Of a DNA stretch of 38,488 nt, positions 8,203-16,829 are shown piece after piece. The translations under genes and the position numbers were made by a program. Origin of the DNA: UBA7672 sp034439955 (GTDB lineage: Bacteria; Pseudomonadota; Alphaproteobacteria; Caulobacterales; Hyphomonadaceae); NCBI GenBank assembly GCA_034439955.1, contig JAWXBJ010000227.1:1-38488 (forward strand), written 5' to 3'. The stretch's first letter is position 1. Every line of letters begins with the position of its first letter. The notes under the pieces were generated by a model. That model was not told where the DNA came from, made no database searches, and was given only the letters and a program-made list of their open reading frames with translations.

Positions 8203-9399
8203 CTACTTACCTCTGATGGCGGCAACGATCTTCTTGGCCGCGTCGTCGAGATCATTGGCGGAGATGACGTTCAGACCGCTATCCTTGATGATCTTCTTGC
8301 CGAGATCGACATTGGTGCCTTCCAGACGAACGACCAGCGGCACGGCCAGATTGGTTTCCTTGACGGCGGCCAGGACGCCCTCGGCGATGACGTCGCACTT
8401 CATGATGCCGCCAAAGATGTTGACCAGGATGCCCTTCACCTTGGGATCCTTCATGATGATCTTGAAGGCGGCCGCCACCTTCTCTTTTCCGGCCCCGCCG
8501 CCGACGTCGCAGAAATTGGCCGGCTCCTCGCCATAAAGCTTGATGATGTCCATGGTCGCCATAGCGAGGCCGGCGCCGTTGACCATGCAGCCGATCGTGC
8601 CGTCGAGCGCGATGTAGGCGAGGTCCCATTCTGAGGCCTCGATTTCCTTCTCGTCCTCCTCGGTCTTATCGCGCAGGGCCTGGATTTCCGGATGGCGAAA
8701 AAGGGCATTGCCGTCGAACGACACCTTGGCGTCGAGGACGCGGACGCGTCCGCCCTTCATGACAATGAGCGGGTTGATCTCCAGCATCGACATGTCGGTG
8801 TCGATGAAGGCCTTGTAAAGAGTCTTCGCCACCGCGATCATGTCCGTGCGCGCCTGCCCATCGAGTTTGAGCGCGTCGGCGATCTCGTTCCCCGTAGCGT
8901 CTGTAACCCCGTCGCCGGGATCGACCTGAATGGTGAGTATCTTGTCCGGCGTCGCATGGGCGACTTCCTCGATGTCCATGCCGCCCTCGGTCGAAGCGAC
9001 GAAAGCAATCTTGGAAGTCGCGCGATCCACGAGAAGGGACAGGTAGAATTCTTTCTCGATGTCGGCGCCGTCCTCGATATAGATCCGGTTGACCAGTTTG
9101 CCGGCCGGCCCGGTCTGGTTGGTCACCAGGGTCTTGCCCAGCATGGCCTTCACGTGATCCAGCGCGGCCTCCTTGGTGAAGCCAAGGCGCACGCCGCCCT
9201 TTTCACCTGCTTCCGCCTCGCGGAATCGGCCCTTGCCCCTGCCCCCGGCATGGATCTGCGATTTAACGACCCACAGCGGTCCCGGCAGGCTGTCAATCGC
9301 TGCTTGCGCCTCGTCCAGCGACGTGATCGCGACACCGCCCGCCACCGGAGCCCCGAACTGCTTGAGGAGGGCCTTGGCCTGGTGCTCGTGAATGTTCAT
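8203..9399 (-). CDS. sucC: Succinyl-CoA synthetase beta subunit
   Basis: ATP-grasp subunit of succinate-CoA ligase, 398 aa, the full family length. It starts MNIHEHQAKALLKQFG, the typical opening, with AGGGG upstream of the ATG at 9399. The ATP-grasp region shows VVKSQIHAGGRGKG, the metal-binding stretch SMLEINPLIV, and the C-terminal CoA-ligase domain with NIFGGIMKCDVIAEG. It is the first gene of the minus-strand TCA block; the 100 bases between it and the upstream MFS gene should hold its promoter, though I see no convincing hexamers there. Confidence 0.98.
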   Translation of the reverse strand: MNIHEHQAKALLKQFGAPVAGGVAITSLDEAQAAIDSLPGPLWVVKSQIHAGGRGKGRFREAEAGEKGGVRLGFTKEAALDHVKAMLGKTLVTNQTGPAGKLVNRIYIEDGADIEKEFYLSLLVDRATSKIAFVASTEGGMDIEEVAHATPDKILTIQVDPGDGVTDATGNEIADALKLDGQARTDMIAVAKTLYKAFIDTDMSMLEINPLIVMKGGRVRVLDAKVSFDGNALFRHPEIQALRDKTEEDEKEIEASEWDLAYIALDGTIGCMVNGAGLAMATMDIIKLYGEEPANFCDVGGGAGKEKVAAAFKIIMKDPKVKGILVNIFGGIMKCDVIAEGVLAAVKETNLAVPLVVRLEGTNVDLGKKIIKDSGLNVISANDLDDAAKKIVAAIRGK

Positions 9400-9499
9400 G
9401 GAGTGTCGCCCCTGCGGGAGAAATCGTTCTCATCTTGAGTGGCTCGCGATTAGCGCACACCAGGAAGCATGGCAACGCTGAGCTGGCTGTTCGATTTCG

Positions 9500-10750
9500 T
9501 CAGGGATCCGCAGCGGGCCGTTCAGCTTGCGTCGCGATTTCGCCGGCCACCACGCTGGTCTGGCCGATGGCGACAAAGGGCGCGCGCTTCGCGGCTCCGG
9601 GCCGACGGGCGACCATGAGTCGCCATAGATTGGCGGCGAGAAGGGCGAAATACGCAATGGCGGCCACGCCGAATACGCCAGGCTGTCCAAGCGTCGTGTC
9701 CGCAACCACCCCGGTCAGAATCGGTCCAAGGACCGAACCCGCAGCCCAGACGAACAGCATGCCGGACATCACCTGCGCGATCTGGCCGGGCTCGCACCGG
9801 TCCGTCGCATGCGCCGCAGAGACCGAATAGAAAGATAGCGCGCCCCCACCCCAGAGCGCCGCCAGCGCGACCGTAATGGACCAGCTGACCTTGCCGCTGG
9901 TCAGGTAGAGGGCGATCGCCGCCGCCAGCGCGAGACCGCCCAGCCCAGCCACGATGATCCGGCGGTCCATGCGGTCGGACAAAAGCCCTGCCGGCCATTG
10001 CGTGACGACCCCGCCCATCCACGCCGCGATTGACAGCATCGCGGCGGCCGACTGTGCATTCTGAGGGTCGAGAGATTTCGCATAGAGCGGCAGCTGGCTC
10101 ATCACCCCGGTATTGGCGACGCCGGCGACGATCGCCCCGGCGAGGGCGGCCGGCGGGATTTTCAGCATCGCCCGCACGCTCAGCGCCTCGCGGTCCGGCA
10201 ATACAGGTTGCGCCCGCCGGGTGGCGCACAGGGGCACGACCGCCAGCGTCATCAGGAGGCCAGCCCAGATAAACGGTTTGAGGTCGTCCGGCGCGTGATC
10301 GACGATCAGCAGCGGTCCGACGGACATCGCGACCTTGATGAGGAGCTGGTAGAGCCCCATCACCGAGCCCCGCTGCGACCGCGGCGTCGAATCGGCCATC
10401 CAGCTTTCGGCAGAGGCGAACATAACGGCGGATCCGGCGCCTTGCGCGAACCGCAGGAAGGCCCAGGCGATAGGGTCGAAAGCCAGCGCCATGCCCAGAA
10501 TGCCTGCGGCGTAGATTGCCGCTGCGGCCGAATACGCCCGAATATGACCAACGTTCCGCACGACGTCCGGCGCGTACCAGGCGCCGAGCATGAACCCCGC
10601 CGAGAAGACAGCGGCGACCACGCCGACCCCGAGCGCGCTGGCGCCCATGAAGTCAAGCGCCAGGGGCGTCGATACGCTGAGAATGCCCGCGGCGGCTTGC
10701 AACAGCATCACCGTGACGATCAGCGATGCGACATTTCGGTAGACGGTCAT
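9500..10750 (-). CDS. MFS transporter (YcaD/UMF2-like)
   Basis: A 416-residue major facilitator with about 12 hydrophobic helices along its length and an arginine-rich cytoplasmic loop near the middle (CATRRAQPVLPDREA). The first half contains the region AFLRFAQGAGSAVMFASAESWMAD-like, cut here to its core FAQGAGSAVMFASAESW, which recalls the YcaD subgroup of uncharacterised MFS proteins. The loop DRMDRRIIV in the second half is a degenerate MFS motif A. Substrate cannot be inferred. It is on the same strand as sucC but 100 bases upstream of it, and 150 bases separate it from the small unknown gene behind it, so it is probably its own unit. Confidence 0.88.
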   Translation of the reverse strand: MTVYRNVASLIVTVMLLQAAAGILSVSTPLALDFMGASALGVGVVAAVFSAGFMLGAWYAPDVVRNVGHIRAYSAAAAIYAAGILGMALAFDPIAWAFLRFAQGAGSAVMFASAESWMADSTPRSQRGSVMGLYQLLIKVAMSVGPLLIVDHAPDDLKPFIWAGLLMTLAVVPLCATRRAQPVLPDREALSVRAMLKIPPAALAGAIVAGVANTGVMSQLPLYAKSLDPQNAQSAAAMLSIAAWMGGVVTQWPAGLLSDRMDRRIIVAGLGGLALAAAIALYLTSGKVSWSITVALAALWGGGALSFYSVSAAHATDRCEPGQIAQVMSGMLFVWAAGSVLGPILTGVVADTTLGQPGVFGVAAIAYFALLAANLWRLMVARRPGAAKRAPFVAIGQTSVVAGEIATQAERPAADP

Positions 10751-10901
10751 GCGAAGGAGACTTGCGACGGCGGCTGAATTTTCGAGAGGCGGGCTTACGC
10801 CGCTTCTCCGCCCCCGGCGTCTAAATTCTTGTTACGGACTGACGAAAACCTCTCATTGAGTTTTGTCGGCCACGCGGAGGATCGCCATTGCACTGCCGAA
10901 A

Positions 10902-11246
10902 TCAGGGCTGGCGCGGGTCAATGTCGTAGTCGGTGCGGATCGCGAAATCGCCTCCCAGGGCCTCGCTGAGGCGTGCGGCGAGCGAGACAATGCGTGGACC
11001 AAAGCTATCGTCCGGCTCGTACCCGCTCCGGGCCGCGAGGCCGGCCCTTCCAGGATTGTTCCAGTCGATTGTTGCGTCGTAGTCCGAGACCAGGCGCTCG
11101 AGATCTGTCATGAGCGCGAGCGGCAGATTGAGATCGGCATTGTCGATCGCATAGCTGAAACGGTCCCGCGCCGCATCGTTCTGCGACCACAGGCAGACGC
11201 CGGCGCCCGCGTCGAGGAAAAACCGGAGAGCGTAGAGAGCGGTCAC
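10902..11246 (-). CDS. Conserved small protein of unknown function, coupled to carotenoid oxygenase
   Basis: About 114 aa, no recognised domain. It begins VTALYALRFFLDAGAG and contains a short motif around CLWSQNDAARDRF, then Asp/Leu-rich helices (LMTDLERLVSDYDATIDW) and a C-terminal segment ending near DYDIDPRQP. No signal peptide or membrane helix is evident, so it is probably cytoplasmic. I chose the GTG at 11246: it lies one base after the stop of the carotenoid oxygenase gene, with AAGG eight bases ahead, which is a translational-coupling arrangement. The longer frame to 11279 overlaps the oxygenase gene. Its role is unknown; operon position is the only clue. Confidence 0.68.
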   Translation of the reverse strand: MTALYALRFFLDAGAGVCLWSQNDAARDRFSYAIDNADLNLPLALMTDLERLVSDYDATIDWNNPGRAGLAARSGYEPDDSFGPRIVSLAARLSEALGGDFAIRTDYDIDPRQP

Positions 11247-11247
11247 C

Positions 11248-12711
11248 TTAAAGCCTTGACCACGCTCCGTGAAAGCCAAGCGGCCAGGCGTAGTCGGCCC
11301 TCCAGGTCGCTACCGGTCCGGCCGAGACGTCGGCGGTCTCGAAGAGGTTGATCTCGCTCGCTCCTTCCCTGATATTTAGGGCGGTTCCGACAAGCCAGCT
11401 GTCGCGTTCTCCGGCTCCGCCCGGCTTCGGCACGAACAGGTGCTCCTCCACCATGTGACCGGCGCCGAAATCGTGGACCTGCGTCTTGCCCGTCTTCCAG
11501 TCGTGGACCGTGAGCGCTGTCGCGGCCGGCCGACCGGGCGCCTCCCCTGTCACCAGCGCAACAAGATGCCGATTCAGCACGTGCCGGCGAGGATCGACCT
11601 GCGGAAAATCCCCGTTGATGCCGGTTTCGATGAGTCTGGCGTCCCCTGCCGCCGGGATTTCCATCAGAGTCAGATCGCCGACCGGATAGGCGCCCTCATT
11701 GTATCGGCCGGCGAACCATTCGGCGCCGCCGCCAGATCCAAGCACGGGGGATTTGTAGAAGGCCACGTCGAGGCGTATCGCGTCGCCATCCTCCCATGCT
11801 GCACCGGTGTGGTAGAAAGTGCGCGGCGGCGCCTGAACCCAGCGGTTTTTCGTCAGATCGTCCTTGTCGATGACCAGCACCTTCATTCCCTCTTCCGGCT
11901 TCCATTCCAGGCCATCGACGAAGGGCGGGATTTCACGCGTGTGGAGCCAGGGCTGAACGAGAATGATCAGTTTGCGCTCTGTCATGGTCCAGTCGTGTAT
12001 GTAGGCTGGCGCGCCGATATCGACCAATCCGAAATCCTCGAGACCGCCGTCGGCGCCGATGCGGTAGATTCCGACGCGGCGACCGCTCTGACCGAGGTTC
12101 CAGACGCGGCCGTCCGGTTCGCGCTTGGGGTGAGCCAGGAAAGGCATGCCCTTGAGATCTGAGCGCCAAGTCTTGGGCCCGCGCGTCTCGAGGGTGACCG
12201 GGTCGAGCCGGTAGGCCGAGCCGCCCTCCCAGAGGGCAAGAAGTTCGTCCCCGATCCTGATGACGGAGGTATTCGCCGCGTTGACGTCGTCCGGGTTCTC
12301 GACAGAAAAGGAGGGGTCGCCGAGCGAACCAAAACCGGGAGCGAGGAACTTTCCGGCTGCCTGCTCGGCGCGACGCTTGGGGGTCGCCACGAAACGTCCG
12401 GAATGGACAGCGTTTCCATCCTGAAGGCGTATGCGGTGGATCATGCCGTCGCCGTCGAACCAGTGGCTGGCGTTGGCCGTCCCATAATGGAGCTGCGCCG
12501 GTCCGTTGCGGTAAAGCGAGCCCACGAGCCCTCTTGGCGCTTTGCCAGCGACAAGGCGCATCGCGCCGGGATCGTAGCCTGCGGCCGGGGCGTTGCGAAA
12601 GCCTGCTGACCAGGCTGGTTGCCTGGCTTCGCCGAAGCTTCGTGGGGCGATGGCGAGCAGGGCGCCGGCGGCCAGGCCGCCTCCGAGAAGAGCACGACGA
12701 GAGGGATTCAT
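11248..12711 (-). CDS. Carotenoid oxygenase (RPE65 family), Tat-exported
   Basis: A 487-residue non-haem iron dioxygenase-like protein, of the family that cleaves double bonds in carotenoids, apocarotenoids or stilbenes. The N-terminus (MNPSRRALLGGGLAAGALL) is a twin-arginine signal, so the enzyme should fold in the cytoplasm and act in the periplasm. The seven-bladed fold's family marks are visible: GSLYRNGPAQ and HWFDGDGMIH near the start, and four candidate iron ligands in LAHPKREPDG, IHDWTMTE, FYHTGAAWEDGD and LGFHGAWS. It follows the DUF2141 gene by one base (GGGGAG then ATG) and runs into the small unknown gene, so the three form one operon. The substrate cannot be read from sequence. 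Confidence 0.9.
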   Translation of the reverse strand: MNPSRRALLGGGLAAGALLAIAPRSFGEARQPAWSAGFRNAPAAGYDPGAMRLVAGKAPRGLVGSLYRNGPAQLHYGTANASHWFDGDGMIHRIRLQDGNAVHSGRFVATPKRRAEQAAGKFLAPGFGSLGDPSFSVENPDDVNAANTSVIRIGDELLALWEGGSAYRLDPVTLETRGPKTWRSDLKGMPFLAHPKREPDGRVWNLGQSGRRVGIYRIGADGGLEDFGLVDIGAPAYIHDWTMTERKLIILVQPWLHTREIPPFVDGLEWKPEEGMKVLVIDKDDLTKNRWVQAPPRTFYHTGAAWEDGDAIRLDVAFYKSPVLGSGGGAEWFAGRYNEGAYPVGDLTLMEIPAAGDARLIETGINGDFPQVDPRRHVLNRHLVALVTGEAPGRPAATALTVHDWKTGKTQVHDFGAGHMVEEHLFVPKPGGAGERDSWLVGTALNIREGASEINLFETADVSAGPVATWRADYAWPLGFHGAWSRL

Positions 12712-12712
12712 T

Positions 12713-13144
12713 TTACTCCCCTTTCAGGTTGATGGTGTGGCCGCCGCCGCCGGGACCCAGGTCAAACGCCGCCGCGTCCCATGTCGCGGGGCCGAACCGG
12801 CCTTCCGCATTGTTGGAGAAAGCGTAAGGCTCGATCGGCATGCCGAAGGGGTTGGTGTCCATCTTTCCGTTGCCATCGACGTCGTGAAAAAGCTTGATGC
12901 CGTACTCGCCAGCGGCCAGACCCTCGAAATCGCTCGTGACCGTTTCGCCCGCGACCGGGACCATGGCGGTGGCGACGGCCTTGTCGGTTTCATACCCTGT
13001 CTGGTCATAGACGCCGATCATGATAGCGCCCCTCGGGGCGGCTATGCCGCCGACCGTGACCGAGAGCCTGCCCGGCTCGGCGAAGGCGGCGGGCGTGAGG
13101 AGGAAGGCCCACATCAGCGCGGCGGGGATCACAAGTCGGTTCAT
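12713..13144 (-). CDS. DUF2141 exported protein
   Basis: A 143-residue secreted protein with a cleavable signal peptide (MNRLVIPAALMWAFLL, cut probable after AFA at about residue 22) and a DUF2141 domain: beta-rich, with the segment KLFHDVDGNGKMDTNPFG, which resembles a small Ca-binding DxDxNG loop, and IEPYAFSNNA. The start at 13144 is supported by AAGGAA nine bases upstream; the frame continues to 13306 without a plausible start. It is the first gene of the operon with the carotenoid oxygenase, and divergent from the LytTR regulator. DUF2141 proteins often accompany exported carotenoid-related or TonB-linked genes, but their function is not known. Confidence 0.85.
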   Translation of the reverse strand: MNRLVIPAALMWAFLLTPAAFAEPGRLSVTVGGIAAPRGAIMIGVYDQTGYETDKAVATAMVPVAGETVTSDFEGLAAGEYGIKLFHDVDGNGKMDTNPFGMPIEPYAFSNNAEGRFGPATWDAAAFDLGPGGGGHTINLKGE

Positions 13145-13360
13145 GGGGAGGTTCCTTTGGGGTGCGGCTGCTGGCGTGAGCCGGGTCAGACGATCGAGGC
13201 CAGAATGCAAGTGACGCGGAAGACCGCCAGCGAATCTGCGCGGAAAGCCTGTTTTGCTTCGCGAAAGACAGTCATAAACCATACGCGAAACGCGAATTGC
13301 ATTCACGAAGCGTGGGCCGCAGCCCTTCGAAACCGAGCAACGGGATGGATCAAGGTGACG
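13145..13360. promoter_or_regulatory. Divergent intergenic region, DUF2141/LytTR
   Basis: These 216 bases separate two divergent starts and must hold both promoters. The only clear structure is a tandem heptamer, ACGCGAA twice (13283-13296), in a relatively AT-rich patch. LytTR proteins bind short direct repeats, so this is a candidate operator, but the repeat is contiguous rather than spaced by a helical turn. Confidence 0.3.
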
Positions 13361-14116
13361 ATGCCGCCCTGGCTTTCAGACTTCCTGAAGGGTGCCGCCG
13401 CGGCGATTGGCCTTGGCGCGCTGTTCTCCTGGTTCGACGTTTACGATACCGGCGGCATGGCCCCGTGGATGCGCATGTTGATGTGGTCGACGACCATGGC
13501 GGTCGGGATCTGGTCCGCAGCGCTCGTGACTCCGTGGATTTTCGAGCGCCGTCTCAGGCATCTCCACTGGATGCTGCAAGTCCTGATCGCCGCATCCATA
13601 ATCGCCCTGCCGGTCACGGTCGCCCTGCTGACCGTCATGTCGATAGACGCGGGTCTGATTCCAGTGCGGTACTGGCCGCAGCAGTATATCTACGTGCTGA
13701 CGGTCGCCATAATCCTCACGGCGGGCGGTTATGGACTGGACCGCCTTCGGGAGCAGTCGGCGGCGTCAAAGGCAGGCGCTGCCGGAACGAAACCGCCCGC
13801 CGCGCCGCCCTTCGTGGATCGGCTGCCTGCCCGGCTGAGAACTGCGGAAATCCACGCCGTCTCAGCTGAAGACCACTATCTGCGTGTGCATACCAGCGCG
13901 GGCCAGGAATTGATCCTGATGCGCCTCGCTGACGCCATTCGCGAACTGGCTGGCGTCGATGGGCTTCAAACGCACCGCTCCTGGTGGGTCGCGAAGGCAG
14001 GTGTGGCGGAAACCGCGCAGGCCAATGGCAGGGTCGCCCTGAAACTGAAATCTGGCGTCGAAGCGCCGGTAAGCCGAACCTTTGTCCAGTCAGTGAGAGA
14101 TGCGGGCTGGATTTAG
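13361..14116 (+). CDS. Membrane-bound LytTR-family transcription regulator
   Basis: About 251 aa. Residues 1-135 form roughly four transmembrane helices (for example LKGAAAAIGLGALFSWF, MAVGIWSAALVTPWIF, LIAASIIALPVTVALLTV, YIYVLTVAIILTAGGYGL). After a Pro/Ala linker, residues about 155-251 are a LytTR DNA-binding domain with the signature ISAEDHYLRVHT-like AVSAEDHYLRVHTSAG and HRSWWVAK. There is no receiver or kinase domain, so a signal is presumably sensed in or through the membrane. Start chosen at the ATG at 13361, with AAGG just upstream; the frame is open far upstream but lacks starts. Divergent from the DUF2141/carotenoid oxygenase operon, which it may control, and 133 bases before creD. 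Confidence 0.85.
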   Translation: MPPWLSDFLKGAAAAIGLGALFSWFDVYDTGGMAPWMRMLMWSTTMAVGIWSAALVTPWIFERRLRHLHWMLQVLIAASIIALPVTVALLTVMSIDAGLIPVRYWPQQYIYVLTVAIILTAGGYGLDRLREQSAASKAGAAGTKPPAAPPFVDRLPARLRTAEIHAVSAEDHYLRVHTSAGQELILMRLADAIRELAGVDGLQTHRSWWVAKAGVAETAQANGRVALKLKSGVEAPVSRTFVQSVRDAGWI

Positions 14117-14249
14117 GCCCGCGTGAGGTGAAAGGGCGGACCGCTTCCGCCGCAATCGCCCCTGCAAACCCTTGACGTCGCCTGAATTTCGCCCGCCGTG
14201 GAGAGCGTTCTGGCGGCTCGCCAACAATCAAGCATGAATGAGGGACACC

Positions 14250-15668
14250 ATGTCGGACTCTGCCGCACCTCCACGTCCGCCCGGACCGTTCGAGGGAGCA
14301 ATGGATTTCTCGCGCTACGTTCCACAACGATCCTTTGGTCTGAAACTTCTTCTCGTGTGTGCGCTCGCCGTACTAATGGCGATTCCGGCTGGCTTCGTCT
14401 GGATGCTGGTCTATGCCCGCTCCACGGACGCCAACATCGCCATCGCCGAAGTCGCGCAGCTTCGTGGCGGTCAGCAGGTCCTGATGGGGCCGGCCATCGT
14501 CGTGCCTTTCGAGCGCGACGTCGTCGCCACGGCCAATGGCGTCAACACCGTGCAGACTGTGACAAGCCGGCTGGTGCTCTATCCCGAAACCGGAACGATC
14601 GAGGCGAAGCTGGAGACCGAAACTCTCAAGCGCGGCCTCCATGACGTGCCGGTCTACACCGCAAACGCGACTTTCAGCGGCGCATTCGACGCTTCAAGGC
14701 TGGCGGCCGAGGCGCCATCTGGCGCCCGCGTCCGCTGGTCGGACGCACGTGTCTATATGAGCCTCACCGATCTGCGCGGAGCCAAGGAGGCCAGCCTGAT
14801 GCTCGGCGGGCGGGCGATCGAGCTTGCGCCAGTCGAATCCGTCGGGGTGACCAGTGACGCCTATGGTCCGCCGGCGAGCTATCAGCGGCTCGTGGGCGCG
14901 TCGATACCCTGGCTGGGGGAAGCGCCCGGAGCGCCGTTCACAGCTGAAGGTCGCCTTCGCATAACCGGCGCCGAACGGATCGCCTTTGCGGCGTTCGCCA
15001 AGGACACCACGATCACCATGGCAGGCGATTGGCCATCGCCCAGCTTTGACGGCGGCGCACTGCCCGACGAACGGTCGGTCACTGACCAGGGGTTCTCGGC
15101 GAGGTGGCGCATACCCTATCTGGCGCGAGGTTCAGCCGGGTCCGGTGTGGATCTTTCCTTCGACGCACTTGTCAATATCAGCCCTGGCGTAAGGCTGCTC
15201 GATGACGCCAACCCTTATCAGAGCGTCCAGCGCGCTCTGAAATACGCCCCCATGTTCATCGGGCTGGTCTTCCTGTCATACTTTCTCTTCGAAGCGACCA
15301 GCGGCGCCCGGGCTCACCCTGCACAGTATGTGCTGGTGGGTCTCGCCCAGCTGGCCTTCTATCTCCTGCTGCTGTCGGTGTCAGAACAGCTCGGCTTCAC
15401 GCCCGGCTTCCTGATCGCCGCCACCGCCACCGTGCTGGCAATCTCGCTCTACGCCGGTTCGGTCTTTGGATCGCGGCAGGCGATGTTCAAGGCGCTGGGT
15501 GTGTTTACCGCCCTCTACAGCCTGATCTATGTCCTGATGCGGATGGAGGACTACGCCCTCCTCGTGGGCTCGATCGCGAGCTTCCTCGCCATCGCGGCCA
15601 CCATGTGGATGACGCGCAATCTCGACTGGTATGGCGTAGGCAAAGCCCAACATGGTCTGGCCACCTGA
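14250..15668 (+). CDS. creD: CreD-family inner membrane protein
   Basis: About 472 aa, matching the CreD/Cet family of inner-membrane proteins linked in enterics to the CreBC stress system and colicin E2 tolerance. There is one N-terminal helix (LKLLLVCALAVLMAIPAG), a large periplasmic beta-rich region (residues about 60-320), and four to five C-terminal helices (YAPMFIGLVFLSYFLFEATSGARAHPAQY region onward); the GARxHPxQY segment is a family mark. Start at the ATG at 14250 is preferred: GAGGGA lies five bases upstream, whereas the ATG at 14238 would overlap that site. No creBC genes are near. A strong terminator follows. The exact biochemical role of CreD is unknown. Confidence 0.9.
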   Translation: MSDSAAPPRPPGPFEGAMDFSRYVPQRSFGLKLLLVCALAVLMAIPAGFVWMLVYARSTDANIAIAEVAQLRGGQQVLMGPAIVVPFERDVVATANGVNTVQTVTSRLVLYPETGTIEAKLETETLKRGLHDVPVYTANATFSGAFDASRLAAEAPSGARVRWSDARVYMSLTDLRGAKEASLMLGGRAIELAPVESVGVTSDAYGPPASYQRLVGASIPWLGEAPGAPFTAEGRLRITGAERIAFAAFAKDTTITMAGDWPSPSFDGGALPDERSVTDQGFSARWRIPYLARGSAGSGVDLSFDALVNISPGVRLLDDANPYQSVQRALKYAPMFIGLVFLSYFLFEATSGARAHPAQYVLVGLAQLAFYLLLLSVSEQLGFTPGFLIAATATVLAISLYAGSVFGSRQAMFKALGVFTALYSLIYVLMRMEDYALLVGSIASFLAIAATMWMTRNLDWYGVGKAQHGLAT

Positions 15669-15694
15669 CGCCCACCCATATGTGCACCTGAATG

Positions 15695-15724
15695 GACCCC
15701 TCCTCGCTGAGGAGGGGTCTTTCA
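15695..15724 (+). terminator. Rho-independent terminator after creD
   Basis: A perfect 11-bp hairpin (arms 15695-15705 and 15709-15719, GACCCCTCCTC with its complement) with a GCT loop, followed by TCTTTC. It lies 26 bases after the creD stop, between convergent creD and the acyltransferase gene. The T-rich tail is on the plus strand only, so it mainly ends the creD transcript. Confidence 0.85.
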
Positions 15725-15772
15725 TGCGGCAAATCGGCTTATTCAACAATCTTGGGCGGGTTTAGCGTCGGC

Positions 15773-16678
15773 TCAGGCCGGCAGCGCCTCAAACGGTTTT
15801 TCAGGATCATTGGGCAGCACGTTCTCAACATAATCCCGCAAATGGTCCGCGACCGCCTGCGGATCGCCATTGAGGTGTTCGTGCGGAATTTGCGGCCCGA
15901 AAGTCAGTTCGAACACGTCGCCCTGCTTGTTGAGCAGCTCGTGGAACAGAGTGATGTCACGCAGCTCTCCATTGAGATCGACCAGCCGGTAATAGAGCCA
16001 GGAGTTCTTTGCGGTGAGATGGAGCGGCGTCACCGGGGCCTTGTTCTTGCGGGCCAGCGAAACAGCAGTGGGATACCAGCCTTTGTCCACCAGGCGGCCA
16101 TCGACATAGTGCGCTAGACGACCGGAGGGAAAGATCAGCAGCATGCGTTCGGCCGCGAAGGCGGCGCTGGCGCGACGCAGCGTCTCGCGTGTCTTGGCTG
16201 GCGTGCGCTTGTCCGCCACCCATTCGACAGGAATGATGACGTCGGCGAATTTCGGATTGACCCGACACGCGTCCGCATTGGCGAGAATCTCGATATCGGT
16301 CCGGAGGGGCGTCATCGCCGCCAGCACGGCGCTGCCGTCCGCCAGTCCTGTCGGGTGATTGCAGATGGTGACCGCCCTGCCTGTCCTCGGAACCCGGTCG
16401 GCGCCCGTCACGCGCACGTTTAACTCCAGGGCCTTGTCGAGATAAGCAAAGCACGCCTGGCCGCTGGGGAGGGCCTTTATGTCATCCGCCCAGCGCCGCG
16501 CCTTCCGGTAGCCGAGCAAGGCGTACAGGACCGGTTTGACGACCGGCCAGGTCCAGTGACGAACAAAACTCGGGCAGCGCTCCTCGATCAGTATGTCCAC
16601 GATATGGCCCGTGTGCGTTTCAGGACCGATGAAGGCCGCCAGTCGGGCGTCGTCGGCGGTTGGGGCGTCCTGTGGCAT
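15773..16678 (-). CDS. PlsC-like lipid acyltransferase
   Basis: A 301-residue glycerolipid-type acyltransferase. The catalytic motif is CNHPTGLADGSAV (His and Asp five residues apart, the variant found in hemolysin-type acyltransferases rather than NHX4D). The substrate-binding motif FPSGRLAHYVDG follows, then a basic region (SLARKNKAPVTPLHL). No signal peptide is apparent; the hydrophobic stretch VLYALLGYRKA may contact the membrane. It probably adds an acyl chain to an amino-lipid, ornithine lipid or glycerolipid; which one is not determinable. GAGGCGG eight bases before the ATG at 16678 supports the start. Convergent with creD, divergent from zapE. Confidence 0.85.
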   Translation of the reverse strand: MPQDAPTADDARLAAFIGPETHTGHIVDILIEERCPSFVRHWTWPVVKPVLYALLGYRKARRWADDIKALPSGQACFAYLDKALELNVRVTGADRVPRTGRAVTICNHPTGLADGSAVLAAMTPLRTDIEILANADACRVNPKFADVIIPVEWVADKRTPAKTRETLRRASAAFAAERMLLIFPSGRLAHYVDGRLVDKGWYPTAVSLARKNKAPVTPLHLTAKNSWLYYRLVDLNGELRDITLFHELLNKQGDVFELTFGPQIPHEHLNGDPQAVADHLRDYVENVLPNDPEKPFEALPA

Positions 16679-16829
16679 GTGCGATGTCCGCCTCGCAGGT
16701 GTTACTGGCGCGTAGTCCGCCTACGTCGTAACCGGTATGCCAAGACACTGTACAGGGGACCGCAACCTTCACGGCCGCGACGCAAGACCGCTTTTCCCGA
16801 TCGGTCGATTTGGCCTAGACGCGCGGACC

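Noticed and set aside
12593..13360. Long plus-strand extension upstream of the LytTR regulator
   Set aside because: The stretch covers the antisense of DUF2141 and carotenoid oxygenase genes and has no start resembling LytTR proteins.
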